From: Cheiracanthium punctorium
Taxonomy: Eukaryota > Arthropoda > Arachnida > Araneae > Cheiracanthiidae
Assembly (NCBI GenBank): GCA_038373885.1
Contig: JAWZYV010012397.1
Span: 186,001 to 250,000 of the forward strand
DNA length: 64,000 nucleotides
Direction: 5' to 3'
The notes below the pieces were generated by a model, which did no database searches, was not told the DNA's origin, and worked only from the letters and a program-made list of their open reading frames with translations. The stretch's first letter is position 1. The number at the start of each line of letters is the position of its first letter. Shown here piece by piece: positions 11,830-25,335 of this stretch. A program made the translations under genes and the position numbers.

Positions 11830-12635
11830 GTAAGTGTTTTCCAGATATTAAAAAGCTTTTGAAGCTGTTCTCATTCCAATAGCTATCTGGTCTTCAAATG
11901 CGCGAAATTCTAAAGTTTGTTCTACTTCATAATTCAGAATTGAAAATTAGGCTAGAGCTATAAATTTGCCGAACTGTTTCGAATGATTAAATAGTTTGAA
12001 TGCCATTAACAACATATTATATATAATTTTTAAACAGTTGTATTTTCATGACATTCGAAATCAGTTGCAACTGCGCGCAAACTGAAAATTTCTGAGTATA
12101 TTAATGTGCACACTACAAACAGTTATTAAAACTAAATTTTAAGTTTTATATTTAAAGGAATATGTATTAATTTTTGACAAAATTATTAATTATTGACAAA
12201 GTAGTGAGCATAAAGACTGTTACATTTGATTTAGTCTGATGCATGTAAGATTTATTATATATGTTGCTAATATATACAAACATTGTCATACAGTTTAAGA
12301 AATATATAGTAGGTATATATTAGATGGGTACTGGACTGTTGTTGGGACCCCCTTTCGACCAAAATATTGATATAATACATGAGTAGAAAGTAAACTATTT
12401 CATATTAAATATTTATATTTAATCATGTCATATTTCATATAACTGTTCTAATAAAGCTGTTTACTGACAATAATGACGTATGATTTAATCTGATTCCTGA
12501 TTCACTTTCTAAAGTTGTCATCTGCAGAATGATTTTTCTATGCTAGAAATGTAATAGAAACTTTGGAATCCTGTTTTTATCTTTCGTTTTGTTTATTTAA
12601 AACTTATATAAATGGTCGTTATTTTCTGCTTTCAG
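11830..12635 (+). other. Intron of the sushi-domain gene
   Basis: This 806-bp intron has a consensus donor (GTAAGTG) and an acceptor with a pyrimidine tract ending TTTCAG. It joins the two exons in frame: the single A left from the first exon plus AT opening the second makes an Asn codon. It contains only AT-rich unique-looking sequence, with no recognised element. Confidence 0.8.
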
Positions 12636-12724
12636 ATGCTGCTGAAAATCTAGAGTTTCATCGCATGGCTAGTTGGATTAGTGTTACTTTTGTGATAGTT
12701 GCCGAGGTACTCCTCAAGCTTTAG
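12636..12724 (+). CDS. Terminal coding exon of the sushi-domain gene: hydrophobic C-terminal tail, GPI-anchor-like
   Basis: The exon reads in the frame set by the sushi exon and gives a tail starting NAAENLEFHR and ending FVIVAEVLLKL, then stop TAG at 12722-12724. Small residues (NAA) right after the last sushi cysteine, a spacer of about ten mostly polar residues, and a hydrophobic stretch of about 16 residues reaching the C-terminus with no cytoplasmic tail fit a GPI-attachment signal. This is inferred from the layout. A weak single-pass membrane segment is the alternative, because a Glu and a Lys interrupt the hydrophobic run. The product would then be held on the outer face of the plasma membrane with the sushi module next to the membrane. 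The exact splice-phase match and immediate stop make this a confident last coding exon. Confidence 0.8.
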
Positions 12725-12865
12725 GATCAATTGCTTCTCTCATACCGTTCACATAGCTGATGGAAAACGAAAAAGAAAACTTCGAGCATTTTTCTCGAAG
12801 TTCTGAAAAAGTCTTGGAGAGTTTCATCTGGAACAACGCTTACAAAAGCGTGAATACTACAAAAA

Positions 12866-12886
12866 AATAAAAAATAAAAAATAAAC
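12866..12886 (+). terminator. Candidate polyadenylation signals of the sushi-domain gene
   Basis: Three overlapping AATAAA hexamers lie about 140-160 bp after the TAG stop, a suitable distance for the end of a short 3' UTR. The run is A-rich low-complexity sequence, so some hexamers occur by chance. Confidence 0.5.
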
Positions 12887-15800
12887 ATTCTTGTGAGAAA
12901 GTAACTCGGAAATGAACATTTAGTCTAGACAAACTGACTCACATAGCGAAGTCTGATCCGCGATGGGCATGTCGAACAAGAAAAACAAAAATCTCGCTGA
13001 TTTTACATGTCAATCCTGTGGTTTTTTGAAAGACTTGCTTCATTTTGATTCAGAAATCTATTATTCTTCGACTGGAATTAGAATTCATTTCTACATTTTA
13101 TACTGCTTGTCAGTGTACACTACGCTAAAAATAAATTACTGATTGATCATTAACAGTTAATGTTTCCTTAGAACAATTCAGAAATTTTGGCATTCTTAAA
13201 TTGGTGTCGTTATTTCCGGCGGTGCATTAAAAATGAACTCGAATTCTTGTATTAAATACAAATAAATTATTTTGAAGAAGTTTTCTGAAATTTTTAAAAG
13301 TAACCTGTCAAATATGAAGCTAATTAAAAGTATATAATTGATATAGTTTTGACTTTTGAAGAATAAAATAAAAAGTTAATTGTTTTATTGCATGCGACGT
13401 GATGAATCGATTTTACATTTCCGAAGTACAAAGAAAATTACAAAGCTCAAATTTTGTAGTACTATATTAAAAGTATTATTGTTCACGATGCATATACATT
13501 TTTTCGAAACGAAAATTGAATAAATTTGAATATGTGCTGTTAAATGGAACTGAATGTATCCTAGATACACTATATTTTCGTGCTAACTCAAAATTATTAA
13601 CAGTTGTGTAATATTAATTACAAAAAGTCTGAAATTTTTATATGTTGTTAATTAAGAAAAAGTTACTTCATGAATATGAGCTATTTAATGTAGATAATAA
13701 TGAAAGGATTAAATACATTGTGTCATAATTTAAATGAGTTTTGTTGTTTTAATTCTTTAAGTACATTTTTATTCTCCATTAAACAATAAACTTCAAACTG
13801 TTACAGCAAATTTGGTAAAGTGATCTCGAAATCATGATTTTATTTAAATCTAAATAAATTGAAAGCATAAGTCATGCTAACTGTGATAACTTTCGTCTTT
13901 GCATGCCAGAATTTTAAAATAGCACATTCAATACGCTCTGCTATTCAACCTAAATGTATACAAAAATAACATGTTAAATCACTTAAGAAGAACAGCGTTA
14001 AACCTATAGAAAAACGATTTTTTAAAAGTCGTAAAAATCATTCATGAAACACACCATTAAATAATTTGGATACCAATGATGACCAAGTAAGAAGTAAAAG
14101 AATTCTTAGGGAGAAACGTTACAAAGAATATTGCCATAAATTTATTATAAATTTTACTATGTGGTCAAAATTATAGTATGAAACCTGTTGGTACTCCAGA
14201 GTAGGGTTTTTTTATGTTTGAATCATATGCATACTATTGAAAGATATATAGTGTTGGTATTAAGTAAAGTTTTGTAATAAATGTACATTAATAAAATAAT
14301 GTTTACCAAATATATAGATGGATAGTTAACAGTTATTGTGTATTAAAATTGACACCAAAAATGTTTATATCAAATTAAATTTATACGATTGAAATGCCTT
14401 AAGAGACTGTCATTATTGTAACAAAATATAGCTGTTAAAAATTTAAGATGTTATGTAAAAATGCATTTCATATTAAGTCTGGTTTAACACAGTCTTCTAC
14501 TTCTATTTGATTAGTATTAAAACTGGTCTTTTAAATTTATTATAAAGTGCTCTTAGATTACTACAAATCTAGTAGCAAAAATATAATTGTAAATTAACCA
14601 TCAGATTCATATTAAAAACACATACTAGAAAGGAAGAAAAAATAACTTTTTTTTACAGATTAAAAACAAAACAAACTATCTATTTTTGGGGGGGGGGTGG
14701 AGAGTGGGTGTTACTCTGCATATTTAAACAAAATCAAATACTAAAACACTTCAGCTTCGTGCATTTTTATTTCTTGTTAAATAATCAGCTTAAAAAAGAT
14801 AGTGTTGGCTTTTACGTAGTTTTTGTATATTTTCAACAAAAAAAGATGTTCTAAAGGATTCTTCCCTGTATAAAGTCTCTGTGTCTTGATAGAACGCCTG
14901 TTTTCAAAATGTCATGTTAAAACATACTTGCGAAGCATTGCTTACATCAAGATTTTCAAAGAATTCTTATTTAGAATATGTTTTGTTATATTATTTAGAT
15001 GCAGTGGCTGCTAAAACACAAAGTATTTCAAAGCATACGAATTTTCCATCAAGTCATTAAATGCTAATCTTTTTAGTTTGTTTCCCTATGATAGCAAACA
15101 CTGAGAGAATGAGTTGCTTTTAGTACTGCTACTGCGCAAATTAGTGTAATATCTATTTATACATTTTATATTTTACAAACTTTTCATTTAAAAAAATATT
15201 TGCACCATCTGGAAACAATAAATAAATAAATAAATACAACAATGAGACTATTTTAAAGGCATTTTTTTCTTAAATTAACATGTTCGTTTACAGCATTACT
15301 TTTAAAATTTCTAAAACTATAAAATCAGTGGCATTTTACTTAATAATTGTTTTTCAATTTTTGCGATAATAGAAGGAAGAAATATATCTTAAAAGGCATT
15401 GTTTACGAGTTAGGTTTCTTAGGCTTCTTAAGAAATAAATCGTAAATGATTTAAAATAGGATCAGCGTGTAAAACTCTTATTTAACTATTTAAAAAGGAG
15501 TACTGTAAATATTTTTGTTATTTAGCCATTGAGTTTTCATTATAAATTAGAAAATCCTATGAAAAAATTAAACAAATGATTATTTACTTATAAAGATTTT
15601 TAACACAGAGAGGATTGAATCTTAGAATGAAAATTCACATTCTGTTTTAAAAGAGTTAGTGTTTAAAAATTTGTTTCGCATAATTATTATATGTTACAAT
15701 TTCTGAATTTCAAAATAATTTCTCTTTCATACTTTCTTTTACACAAATATTTTACCACTATTTTGACCTATAGGCTGGTACGTAAAGCAAGTCGTTACCC

Positions 15801-18800
15801 TTAATAAATTGTAATTAGAGACTAGTTATTAGTCTAATGGGTCTTATTATAAAAGTGAATGTTGTTTAACAACGAAAAGTTAGTTCGGACTTCAGGAAAT
15901 TAACAGAATAAACCCAAATTTCAGAGATTTAATTGTGTAAACAGTAACTTACTCCTACTTTCATTTATTTTTACATGCTTCTCAAAATACTAATTAAAGG
16001 TTGTTTTTTACAGCCTACTAAATCAAAGACATTAAATAATTCATGTTGTGATGAACCTTAATATAAAATGTAGAATTTTCTGCTTTCAGGAAATAAATTT
16101 ACATTTGACTTTTACATTTAGTTTTACAAATTCAGTGCAATAAAATCTATTTAAGAATCTGAAGCTTGAAAAATATATTTTCCAGGCCTTTTCATTGATG
16201 TAAACAAATTTCTCGGTTGTTGCAGCATATTTACAAGTTTCACATAAGCTAATATAGTAGACCGAAGAGAAAATTGTTCATTTACAACGCATTAATTTTT
16301 TAAGGGAGCTGAACTGTAAGTATCCTAATTGAAAAAAAACGAATATGTAAAGATCAGTTGTTAAAAATCATTGTTTCAGAATCTACTCTTTATCAACTCG
16401 TAAAAATTCTCTCTCATTTTTGTAATCTTCTTCTACAATACTCTTAATAAGATAATAAAGAGTATTCGACTAACCTTTTTAATGTTACACACAATAAAAA
16501 AGTAAATAAGACAATTTGTTCTCATTAAAATATCAGCTTACTTTTATACAGAACCAGATGGTTTCTTTCTTATATAAAGCTTTTTAATTGAAAAGGTGTT
16601 TATTAAAGCGTAACAATAATTACTTGAAGAAAACAGAGACTCTTCCTGAAGACACTTCCGCAAAATATATTTACACTGGCGTGTGTATGTATATTGTATA
16701 TAATTATTTTAAAATTTGAATCATATAAAATTCCGAAATATTAGAAAACTGCAAAAAGCCATATTTTCTTATAAAATCCGCACTATCGCACTATACACGT
16801 TTAATGATGTTTAATACATAAACACCAGGCATATAAATATCGTATAGAGTTCTAATAAGCAATAATTATTTGTCCCTATCTTCAATAGAATCCGTGCTTT
16901 AATGTTTAGCAGTATATATTTTAGAAATTTGTGACTTCAATCTAGTATTTTTCATGTGATCTTTTTTGTACTAGTTAACCTAAGTGAAATTAGATATAAA
17001 AACTGTTTTTGAATGAAATACATATATGCATATATATCTACAACATATACTACATTAAATTCCTACCTTAAATGTATGAACACTTGCCCTTTAAATTATG
17101 CGATCACTTCTATTGTACTTAACAATGTCAGTTAGAACAAAGGTAAAATAATGATGATAAACGTACGAATGAAAACATGTTAACTGACTCTTCATCTTAC
17201 TTGTTGGACTTAATAATAAAAGATAAAAAAACACATCAAAGAGTATTTGAGTTTTGTATGTAAATTAAAGTTTCCTGTTTATAGGCATTTAATATTTTAA
17301 TAACGCTGAATTCAGATTCTCTTTTTAAAATATTTCAATCATAATTTAGGAGTTTCAACTTGAAGGTGAGCTTAAACATAATAAAATATATTTCTTTGAA
17401 AATTCAAAATGTTCATTTAAAACAACTCGACTAAGATAGCTATTTTTAAAAATGTCTTTGTTTCTTTTTTAAATATTTAAATATTTAATTATACGGAAAT
17501 AAAATCAGCAAATTTATGATATCACTGAAAATCAAAATTGTTAAATGCTGTAAGAGAATTAATTTAAAAGCATTAAAATACCTCAAGATTTGTTACACGT
17601 TAGTTAACTATACCATGTTTTAAATTTATGAGTTTTTCATAAATTATTCATATATTATGATATTTTGAATAAATTCTACTTGGTTCAGTAAGATTTATAA
17701 TATGTATTTGCATTAAAATATGCACGAACGAGCAAATGTTGAAATGACGTTACAAAATATTTCATTAAATAACTTCATGAGAGTGAATTGTACTTAAGTA
17801 GCACAATGACTTTCTCGGAATTTATTTTGAAAGTCATCTGGTCGTAAAATGAACACGAAAAGATGTTTCGTGAGACACGAAGAGAAAGTCGCTGTGTTAT
17901 TTGATAGTCATCTTTCAATATTTTAATACACTTGATTCGCTCAAGAGCAGATGTAAATTATTCACAAAGCATTAATGCAATGTAATACTATAGCTTAGCC
18001 TTACAGTACTGAAGAGAACTTTAATGAAGCGTTTTTGCTGTCAAAATCTTAGTTGTTTAAATTTCATCATTTATTTATCTTAAAGAAAATGCTGTGTAAA
18101 ATAAGTAAGTGCAAGTTTAGAGAATCAGTGTATGCTATTTTTTATACTTTTCACATTAATGGCACTGGTCAAACCCTCAGCTTTAACTTGCAGTTTTTAT
18201 ATTTTAAATGAACTTATATGATACTCAACCCTTGTTAATAAAATTTCCTGAATCATATTAATGCCACACTTCTGAATAAAATAATAATTTTAAAATGCAA
18301 CAAAAATTAAAAAGTGGCAGCATGCTTACAGATAATTGTTTCGAAGATAGGATTTGAAACAGTCGTAAAAATCCACAAAGTTCTTTTTTAAAATTATCTA
18401 CATAAGCAAATTATGTTCTTAAGGGGTTCTAAATTTAACATAAACTCTTGAGACATTTTCCATGTGCTCTTTATTCTTCAGAACATGCTTATAAAAAACT
18501 ATAGATTAGAAATTTGTATATAAACTACGTTTTCACGAAATGATAACTGTTACATTCATTTTTGTAAAGTACCATAATATTCCTTATTTTGAAATATTTG
18601 TATGCCTATCTACATGTGAAATCTGTAAAATGGAATTGATAACTGTAAGAAACATGCATTGTTGTTGAGAAATTTGAATAAAATTTCAAATGATGCTACA
18701 TTTGCTGTCATTTATTTACTTCAGTAAGAATGCATAAAACATTATACATACTATTCTTCTAGATCTCATATCGTCAATTCCTGAATATGAAAAGCATATT

Positions 18801-19080
18801 TTAAGAATCAAGCATAGTTTAAGGATCAGCAAAACAATATAGTTCTTATGTTTTCAATAGATGTTTTATGATTCTCACATAAACTAAAAAATGCAGTAAA
18901 ATTACAATTCATTATTTTTATTAACATCTGTGTACTTCATCTTAAGTTTCGTAATTCATATAATCTTAAACTATTTTGCACGGCTGTTTTATTCAAATCT
19001 CTCCTTTTTTCCCTTTTTTATTCAACACAATACACTTCAAAATTATTTAAACAAATTAATATTTTTGCGTTTATTTGGCT
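12887..19080. other. Long AT-rich intergenic region, no recognised features
   Basis: About 6 kb without coding signal. Only minor simple sequence was seen: a run of ten G at about 14690-14699 and an (AAAT)n tract at 15218-15236. No inverted or direct repeat above about 30 bp was noticed by eye. Confidence 0.4.
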
Positions 19081-19084
19081 TTAA

Positions 19085-19668
19085 CCCCTTCCTTCTCGCT
19101 CAAGTTAGAATCAGGGGATGAGCTTTCTCCCATATTTCTTGTGCCCGTGAAATTTCCGGGCTTTAGTATTCAAAAGTTATGAGCCAGAAAGGTTAGAGCA
19201 CTTCAATTATCCACGGAAATTTTTTATATCTCATTTTACACAACAGATAGCAGTACCAGATTATTTTTAAATTAGTTGGATATTGTTAATTTGTAAAACA
19301 GAAGGTAGCACTACACAAATATCTGTGATACGCATTTTGCAATCTTAGCTCACCTTTTTACTTAGGTTCAAAGAAAAATCTACTAATATTTATTTATGTA
19401 ATGGAGCATATTTAATAAAATTTTCGTTTAGCGTTTAAAACATATATTTTTAACTTTTCCCCGTTTACTGGAAAACAGACATCCAGTTACAATAACCCTA
19501 AATTTTGGCTTTTCCTAAAAGTTAATTTTATTTATTTCTTTTTTTTTTCGGGCTATAAATTGTCCAAAACCTTAAAATGAATATACATGTACATACATTT
19601 ATTTTCAAACAATAAAAAAATGGCACTTTTACGAACGTTTTCTTGAAAATAATGCAACCTTTATGGGG
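19085..19668. mobile_element. Possible TTAA-flanked (piggyBac-like) non-autonomous element
   Basis: The segment is bounded by TTAA (19081-19084) followed by CCCCTT and by ATGGGG followed by TTAA (19669-19672), giving short inverted ends TTAACCCC. Only about eight bases match, so the call rests on the TTAA pairing and on similar TTAACCCC ends near 34175. There is no coding content. Confidence 0.3.
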
Positions 19669-19672
19669 TTAA

Positions 19673-20640
19673 TACAAAATATGTCCCTTCGTTATCGAGC
19701 TATTATTCCTTCCAGGAAAATTCTCTCATCAAGTTGCTCCACAAACATTGATTTATATTTCTGTGTTTGATCTTTGCGACGAAAATTCCAGAGAATTTGC
19801 GCCAGAGGAACGAATTCTAGAGCAATTGGATGAATTCTCCGATTTCACTAACGTAAGTTAGACTGAGCCTGATGTATGACAGTAATACTCGTGCAGTTAT
19901 TCTGATATAGCGGTGTAATTAAGAATCCTTTTAAAATGAAAGTTTTCTTTTGCGTAGCATTTGTTCAGTATCGAAGTTTTCTACAAAATGGTTGGATGAA
20001 TATAAAATTATGAAATAGATGATTAAAAATAATTTTCCTTATTTCTCCTAGCAAACATTATTAAACAGATATGAAAATCTTTATATGTGTTTTAAAATGG
20101 TCTTAGGTGTTACTAATTTTACCCTAATTTATATCGTTAAGTTGTGAACGTTTTATTTTGACAATTTTGCAATCAAGAAATACAACTGAGCTCCTACATA
20201 CCCATTATGAAAACCTGATGTGAATTACCATACCAGACTTATTAAAATAATGAATAATATAAAATATACTGGATAACTGAATACCATAGACGATCTCATC
20301 TTTCCAAAAATGCACACCTATTTTCGATAGTATAAGGAATAGCCTTTCTTAAATTCAGTCATGTAAACAACCAACAGTGAAACATTTCTTAGTTGAAATT
20401 TGAAGATACAAAATTTTCCAACCAAAAATTTAAGTTTAAAGGTAAATCTTGGTTACATTCACAAAAATATATTCATACCGAAACCAGAACTTCAGCATGC
20501 GTATCTGCACAGAATTATAATACACTAGTCTCCAAAAGTAATGGTACGATCTAGTTTATTTAATTTCCAAAAAATATAGATAACGCGTTAGTACTAAAAA
20601 AGAAAAACCATAGGAAACGTTTTAGAGGAGATCCATAAGT
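19673..20640. other. Intergenic DNA
   Basis: Nothing recognised. A phrase CTCCAAAAGTAATGGTACGA at 20531-20550 looks like a transposon end but has no visible partner. Confidence 0.35.
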
Positions 20641-20699
20641 TGGTCCGCCTTCATGATCTCTAACACCAATGTAGGACTCCACAGCAGATCTTCACCCAC

Positions 20700-21770
20700 C
20701 AAGCTAACTCAACTAAGCAGCTGTTGAGTAGTGGTCTCATGGATATTACACTTGGTGCAAATTGGGAAAGTTTTAGTTCCATGAGAAAATCTGAGGGTCT
20801 TTAATGCCGGTATCTCACTAAAGGGAAAATCCGAGCAATTCCGAGCTGGACCAACTTTCTCGACGGACTTGAAGGCGTGGTTATCTTTAAGGGTTGCAAA
20901 AGTAAACAAACTGTCTCCGACGCCAAATAGTCATCGCATCGCTGATTTGGCATGAAGCTGCCAAGCTTCGAACACAGAAGTGGTCGCCATTACTCGCCAT
21001 TGCTTATGACGTAGCAGGAAAAAGTACTCTGATTGGCCGCAATTTCGGCCGACTCGGATTTTTTCTTTCGAAAGGTAAAATTTGGAGATCGTCGACGTCA
21101 AGGCAACGACGGGAGAAAATCCGCCCGAGAGTTGATCTGCAGGATAAGTTGGTCGGACGGATCTTAGTGTGATACCCCTATAAAAGTCCAGCGACACAGG
21201 GATCTTTCCTCTCACCTTTGAAACCGATTGCAGTACCGGGACCTTACTACGATACCAAGAATGCTCTGGACGTTTTTTCCAGGAAGTGTTAATTAAAGCC
21301 TTTTTCTCGATAGCTCAATATAGGATAAAGGTTTAGCATAAACCCGAGGCATGGATGTACACTCTTTATCCAGTTTGTCAGATTTATCTTATATTTTAGA
21401 TTTACAAGTGATGGTATCCATTGTAGATTGCAGACAGAAGAGTTGGACAAAGTCTTCAGTTTTTCAATGACTTTGATTCCTTTCAGGTCCCCAATACTCC
21501 TCCAGTTATCTTAATACTGTATTGCACTACCGCTGTCTGTGAGGGGGATCCAGATGTCCCTAGTCAAATGTCGCTCCAAAATACAGTCCAAAGCCGTATC
21601 AATTGCGATCAATTCAGAGTTGAAAACGCAGCAATAATCTGTATTTCGATGCTTAAGAGAAATGTTTTCGTTGTCAAATTGAACATAAAATCTTCTACCA
21701 GTGTGTCTATTCGAGTAATTAAATGTACCTGAAACTGTTTGTATGAAACTAAGGAAAAATATTTGCAATT
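20700..21770 (-). pseudogene. Non-LTR retrotransposon ORF2 relic: RNase H domain and C-terminal Cys region
   Basis: On the minus strand, FDNENISLKH and ELIAIDTALDCILE are followed by DIWIPLTDSGSAIQY and NWRSIGDLKG (about 21480-21680). This is the RNase H domain of Jockey/I-type LINE polyproteins, where relatives have ILTDSRSAIQH. The Asp of TDS is kept. About 200 bp on, a degraded stretch includes WKKRPEHSWYRSK, and near 20735-20800 the typical C-terminus appears as LKTLRFSHGTKTFPICTKCN. RNase H would remove RNA from the RNA-DNA hybrid during target-primed reverse transcription. Stops and frame changes make the copy dead. A GC-richer segment at about 20830-21165 separates the last two parts and may be an insertion or an unrecognised diverged portion. 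Confidence 0.72.
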
Positions 21771-21779
21771 TTACAAAAT

Positions 21780-24700
21780 ATTTTAATGTTCAAAATTATA
21801 AGATTCATTCAAAATAAACCGTTCAACAAAGCAAACATATATACGACAAACGCTATTTTGTTATTAATCCATTTGCATTACATTAATCCCTTTTGCACAG
21901 GAAATTGACGAATAAGTTTTATTTAAAATAACTATTAGTTTAAATATAAACCTTGCTCATTTAGTTGCAATAAGTATTACGCTAAAATATTTAATATTTG
22001 TTTGATTAGTGATACTTAAATTTTTCCCAATAAAACAAAAATGTCTAAATCATTTTTTAAATACAATCTGTAATTTTAGGAAAGCTTTTAATACTTTTTT
22101 TATGAAAGTAATTTCTTCTTTTGATCCTGAAACAAATTATATGATAAAATGAATAATAGTATAAATTATTTTTAAATGTGCTGATAAATTCGCTGTATAT
22201 AACTTAGCTTTTTAAAACTGAGTTATATGCAGTCACTTTCAAATAAATTCACTATAATTTAATGCATGTTATTGATTCACTATATATTTTCTACAGATAA
22301 CTTTTGCACATTTATTTCTGATAAAAACATTTTGTTCGAATAATGAAATTGAACTTAATTTCTTTATTCTTTAATTTTTCGTTCTTCTTCAAATACTCAT
22401 GTTAATAAATGCTGCTGGTGCTTTTGATAGTTAATGAAAAGGGTCTTAATATGAAGCACTGCATATACTGCATGGAAAAGGAAACAGATTTGTGCAATAT
22501 TAAATATTTTCTGTTATGATATTTTTATTACTTATAAATTTTATCTATAACTAATTGTTTGTAAGTTCTAACTAGAGCTTTTTTATTCTTTAATATCTTA
22601 GCTAGTCAATGAATATTAAAAATGCTGATTGAAATCTTTCACTGAATGCCTTTTATAGCATTTCTTTTAAAATGAAAGGAAATGAACAAAGCACTAGATG
22701 ATTAAAAAATATCATATCTGGGAAATGATCGTAATGGAAATTTTTATTGTTTCAATTAAACTATAACTGTCTGTCACAGTTCGAGTAACGCACATGTTTA
22801 ATTTTCATAAAATCATTTTCTCAAGAGTACAGAATTTATTCACAGGTTAATAATTAAGAAATCAGCATCAACAAACAAGTATGCGTCAAAAAATTGCATA
22901 AATGATACACACACACACACACACACAGGTTTAATGAAATATTCTTCCAAGTAAATTATTTAAATATATTTTATCATTTCTCTATATAATTTACGACCTG
23001 ATTCTTATGCATAGAATAATTAAAACATTTCATTTCTTAAAAATGCTTCGTAAACTGCGAAGAGAACAAGACGACAGGGATATTTAAAGTATTTTGATGC
23101 AGAAAACTAAATAATAATAATAATAATAATAAATGAAAAAAAAAACAATGTTCAAAATCATCCAAATATTACTAGCATAAAAATGGGTTTCAGATACAGT
23201 TAACATTTTCAATTAGCTCAATGTTTTGAAAGTTTGAATTGTGTGAAATACATTATTTAAGGTTTAACGTTTCTCTCTTTATATGTATAAACATTTATGT
23301 TAAAATATTCAGATATAGAAATGTAACAAAATACAAAAGTAAGAAAAAACTTTAACTTTCATATGCGTATAATAAAACTGAAAAAAGGATCGATAAAAAA
23401 GCCGTTAAGTTCTTGTTTTAACCCATTAACAAAATATATGTAATTTTCAAATTCAGAAGTCAGTTACCAATCACAAGTACATTAAAACAATTTCCGAAAG
23501 ACTATTATCCAAAATATTTGATTTAATGTGAAGTAATATATACAAGTATGAATTTAGGAAACATATTTAAGGCATCGAAGTAATTTTGAAATCTTTGGAA
23601 GGTACTCCTTCTCTGGTAAGATACGAAGTTACATGTAGTATTAAAATTAAGAGAGTTTTACGGTCTTACACGAAGAAATATTCTCAGGTTAAGAGAGTCC
23701 CTTATTTGAATTCTTCTGAAGAATGGCTTCAAGAAACAAATAAAAAATGAGATACAAGTAATTTAACTATATTATTTATATTTACAAATTAGTGCGAATG
23801 CTACATCGGATGCCAAGTATATACAATCTTATAGTAAGTAGATGATGAAGTTTGTCGTATTATACAAAAATCTGTAGAAGTGACATTCAGCTAATATTTC
23901 ATACAAAAAATAGGTCCTTGGTTGTAAGTAGCACAATTCTTCATTGCAAATAAATGCATTTGAGAGCTTAGAAATGTTGGTCTCATTATATCATGAGCGA
24001 AACTTATCTTAACTCCTTTTGTTAAAATAACGAGCACAACTCGGCATTGGTTTTCCTACCATGCAGCACATTGACAAGATATACTCATGCGACTAAAGTT
24101 ACTATTGAATATGATAATAAATTTGGTTTAAAAATTCAAGTGGTCTGAGTCCGGCAGCAATTTCGTTACATATGTCAATATCATAGATCACTATCACATA
24201 TTGTTTACCGTTAGAACTTCATATTATAAGTAAGTCACAGCCAAATTGTTGTTAGTCAGTGGGATTTCATTCCCACAAGCATTTAATGTATTATGAAAAT
24301 GAATTTACTTCCGCCTTCAATCTGAAAATATTCACACACACAGAAATTACTTGAGTGTATGTAACATTGTAATTTTATTATATTTATTGTCTAATTACAA
24401 GCCAATATATTTATATATAATGTCGTAGCATATTTCTCTATAAAAAATAACGTACTTTAGCACTTTAAAGTGTTAAAACCGATAAGCCTGACATTTTAAA
24501 ATTAAATCACATATACATAAACTAATACGTGGGTTACTTTTACTTTTCGAAAGTTTCTGAAGCCTGTCATTTTTTAAAATAAGGGATACTTTGGTTATTT
24601 GTTCGTTCACAGTTTCAGAATTACTGCGGAATAACAATTCTTTATTTAACTTCAAGGAATTTAAAATATACTTTAAAGGTTTAAATCCATTTATCTTACC

Positions 24701-25139
24701 TTCCAGCCACCTTTTTTTCCCCTGTATTTGAAAGTCCTCTATCTATAACGAGGTTTTCATCTCTTTATTGTCATAGAAACTTTAGAAGTCAAACGCATTC
24801 CTGTTTCTAGCACTGAGATGTAAAAGATTCATAATAGTTGTCATCTGTTCTTGTCATTCTCATTAATAAGTCGTTAAGTATTCATTCCGATTTCAGTTAC
24901 TAATTACTTAATAACGTTACTATCTAGAAACTCATTTCGAACAGCATGTTTTGATAAATATATCTAAAGCAGCACTGCAAAATCTAAAGGGTTAATAGTT
25001 ACAGTTCGTGCCACTAAGATCACGTCTCATTTCCCTGAATTAAATAACTTTTAACGGTAAGGTATAGGGGAAGGGATAAAATAGATTAGGAAGGAGTGGT
25101 GTTCAAATATATTACTGCCGCGTTGAGGAGGTTGATTTG
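21780..25139. other. Intergenic DNA with simple repeats
   Basis: AT-rich and without recognisable genes. It contains a (CA)n tract at 22907-22927 and an (AAT)n tract at about 23108-23132. Confidence 0.45.
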
Positions 25140-25335
25140 ATTTTGAGAATACGGCCGATTATCCACCCGAGGAATCTAGGCCAAGGGGGGGGGGGTTTCC
25201 TTACGTGGGGTCTGTCTAAGGGATCCTAACCAGTATTTACGCGAAGTTTCGGTGAAAACTACTGACCTGGATTTGATCCAGGCCGTCTCCCAGTTGAGAG
25301 CGTTATGCACTCGGCCACTGTTTGGGTCTGTGTTG
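25140..25335 (-). mobile_element. tRNA-derived SINE, minus-strand copy with preserved Pol III boxes
   Basis: Read on the minus strand, the head has an A-box-like TGGCCGAGTGCA (plus 25306-25317) and a B box GGATCAAATCC inside a palindromic CCTGGATTTGATCCAGG (25266-25282), as in a tRNA head. The core (plus about 25203-25255) matches the SINE at 4004-4275, as does the 3' part with TTGGCCTAGATTCC and ATAATCGGCCG. A run of ten or more C (minus strand) sits in the 3' part. It lacks the CAAA tail of the other copy. Confidence 0.68.
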
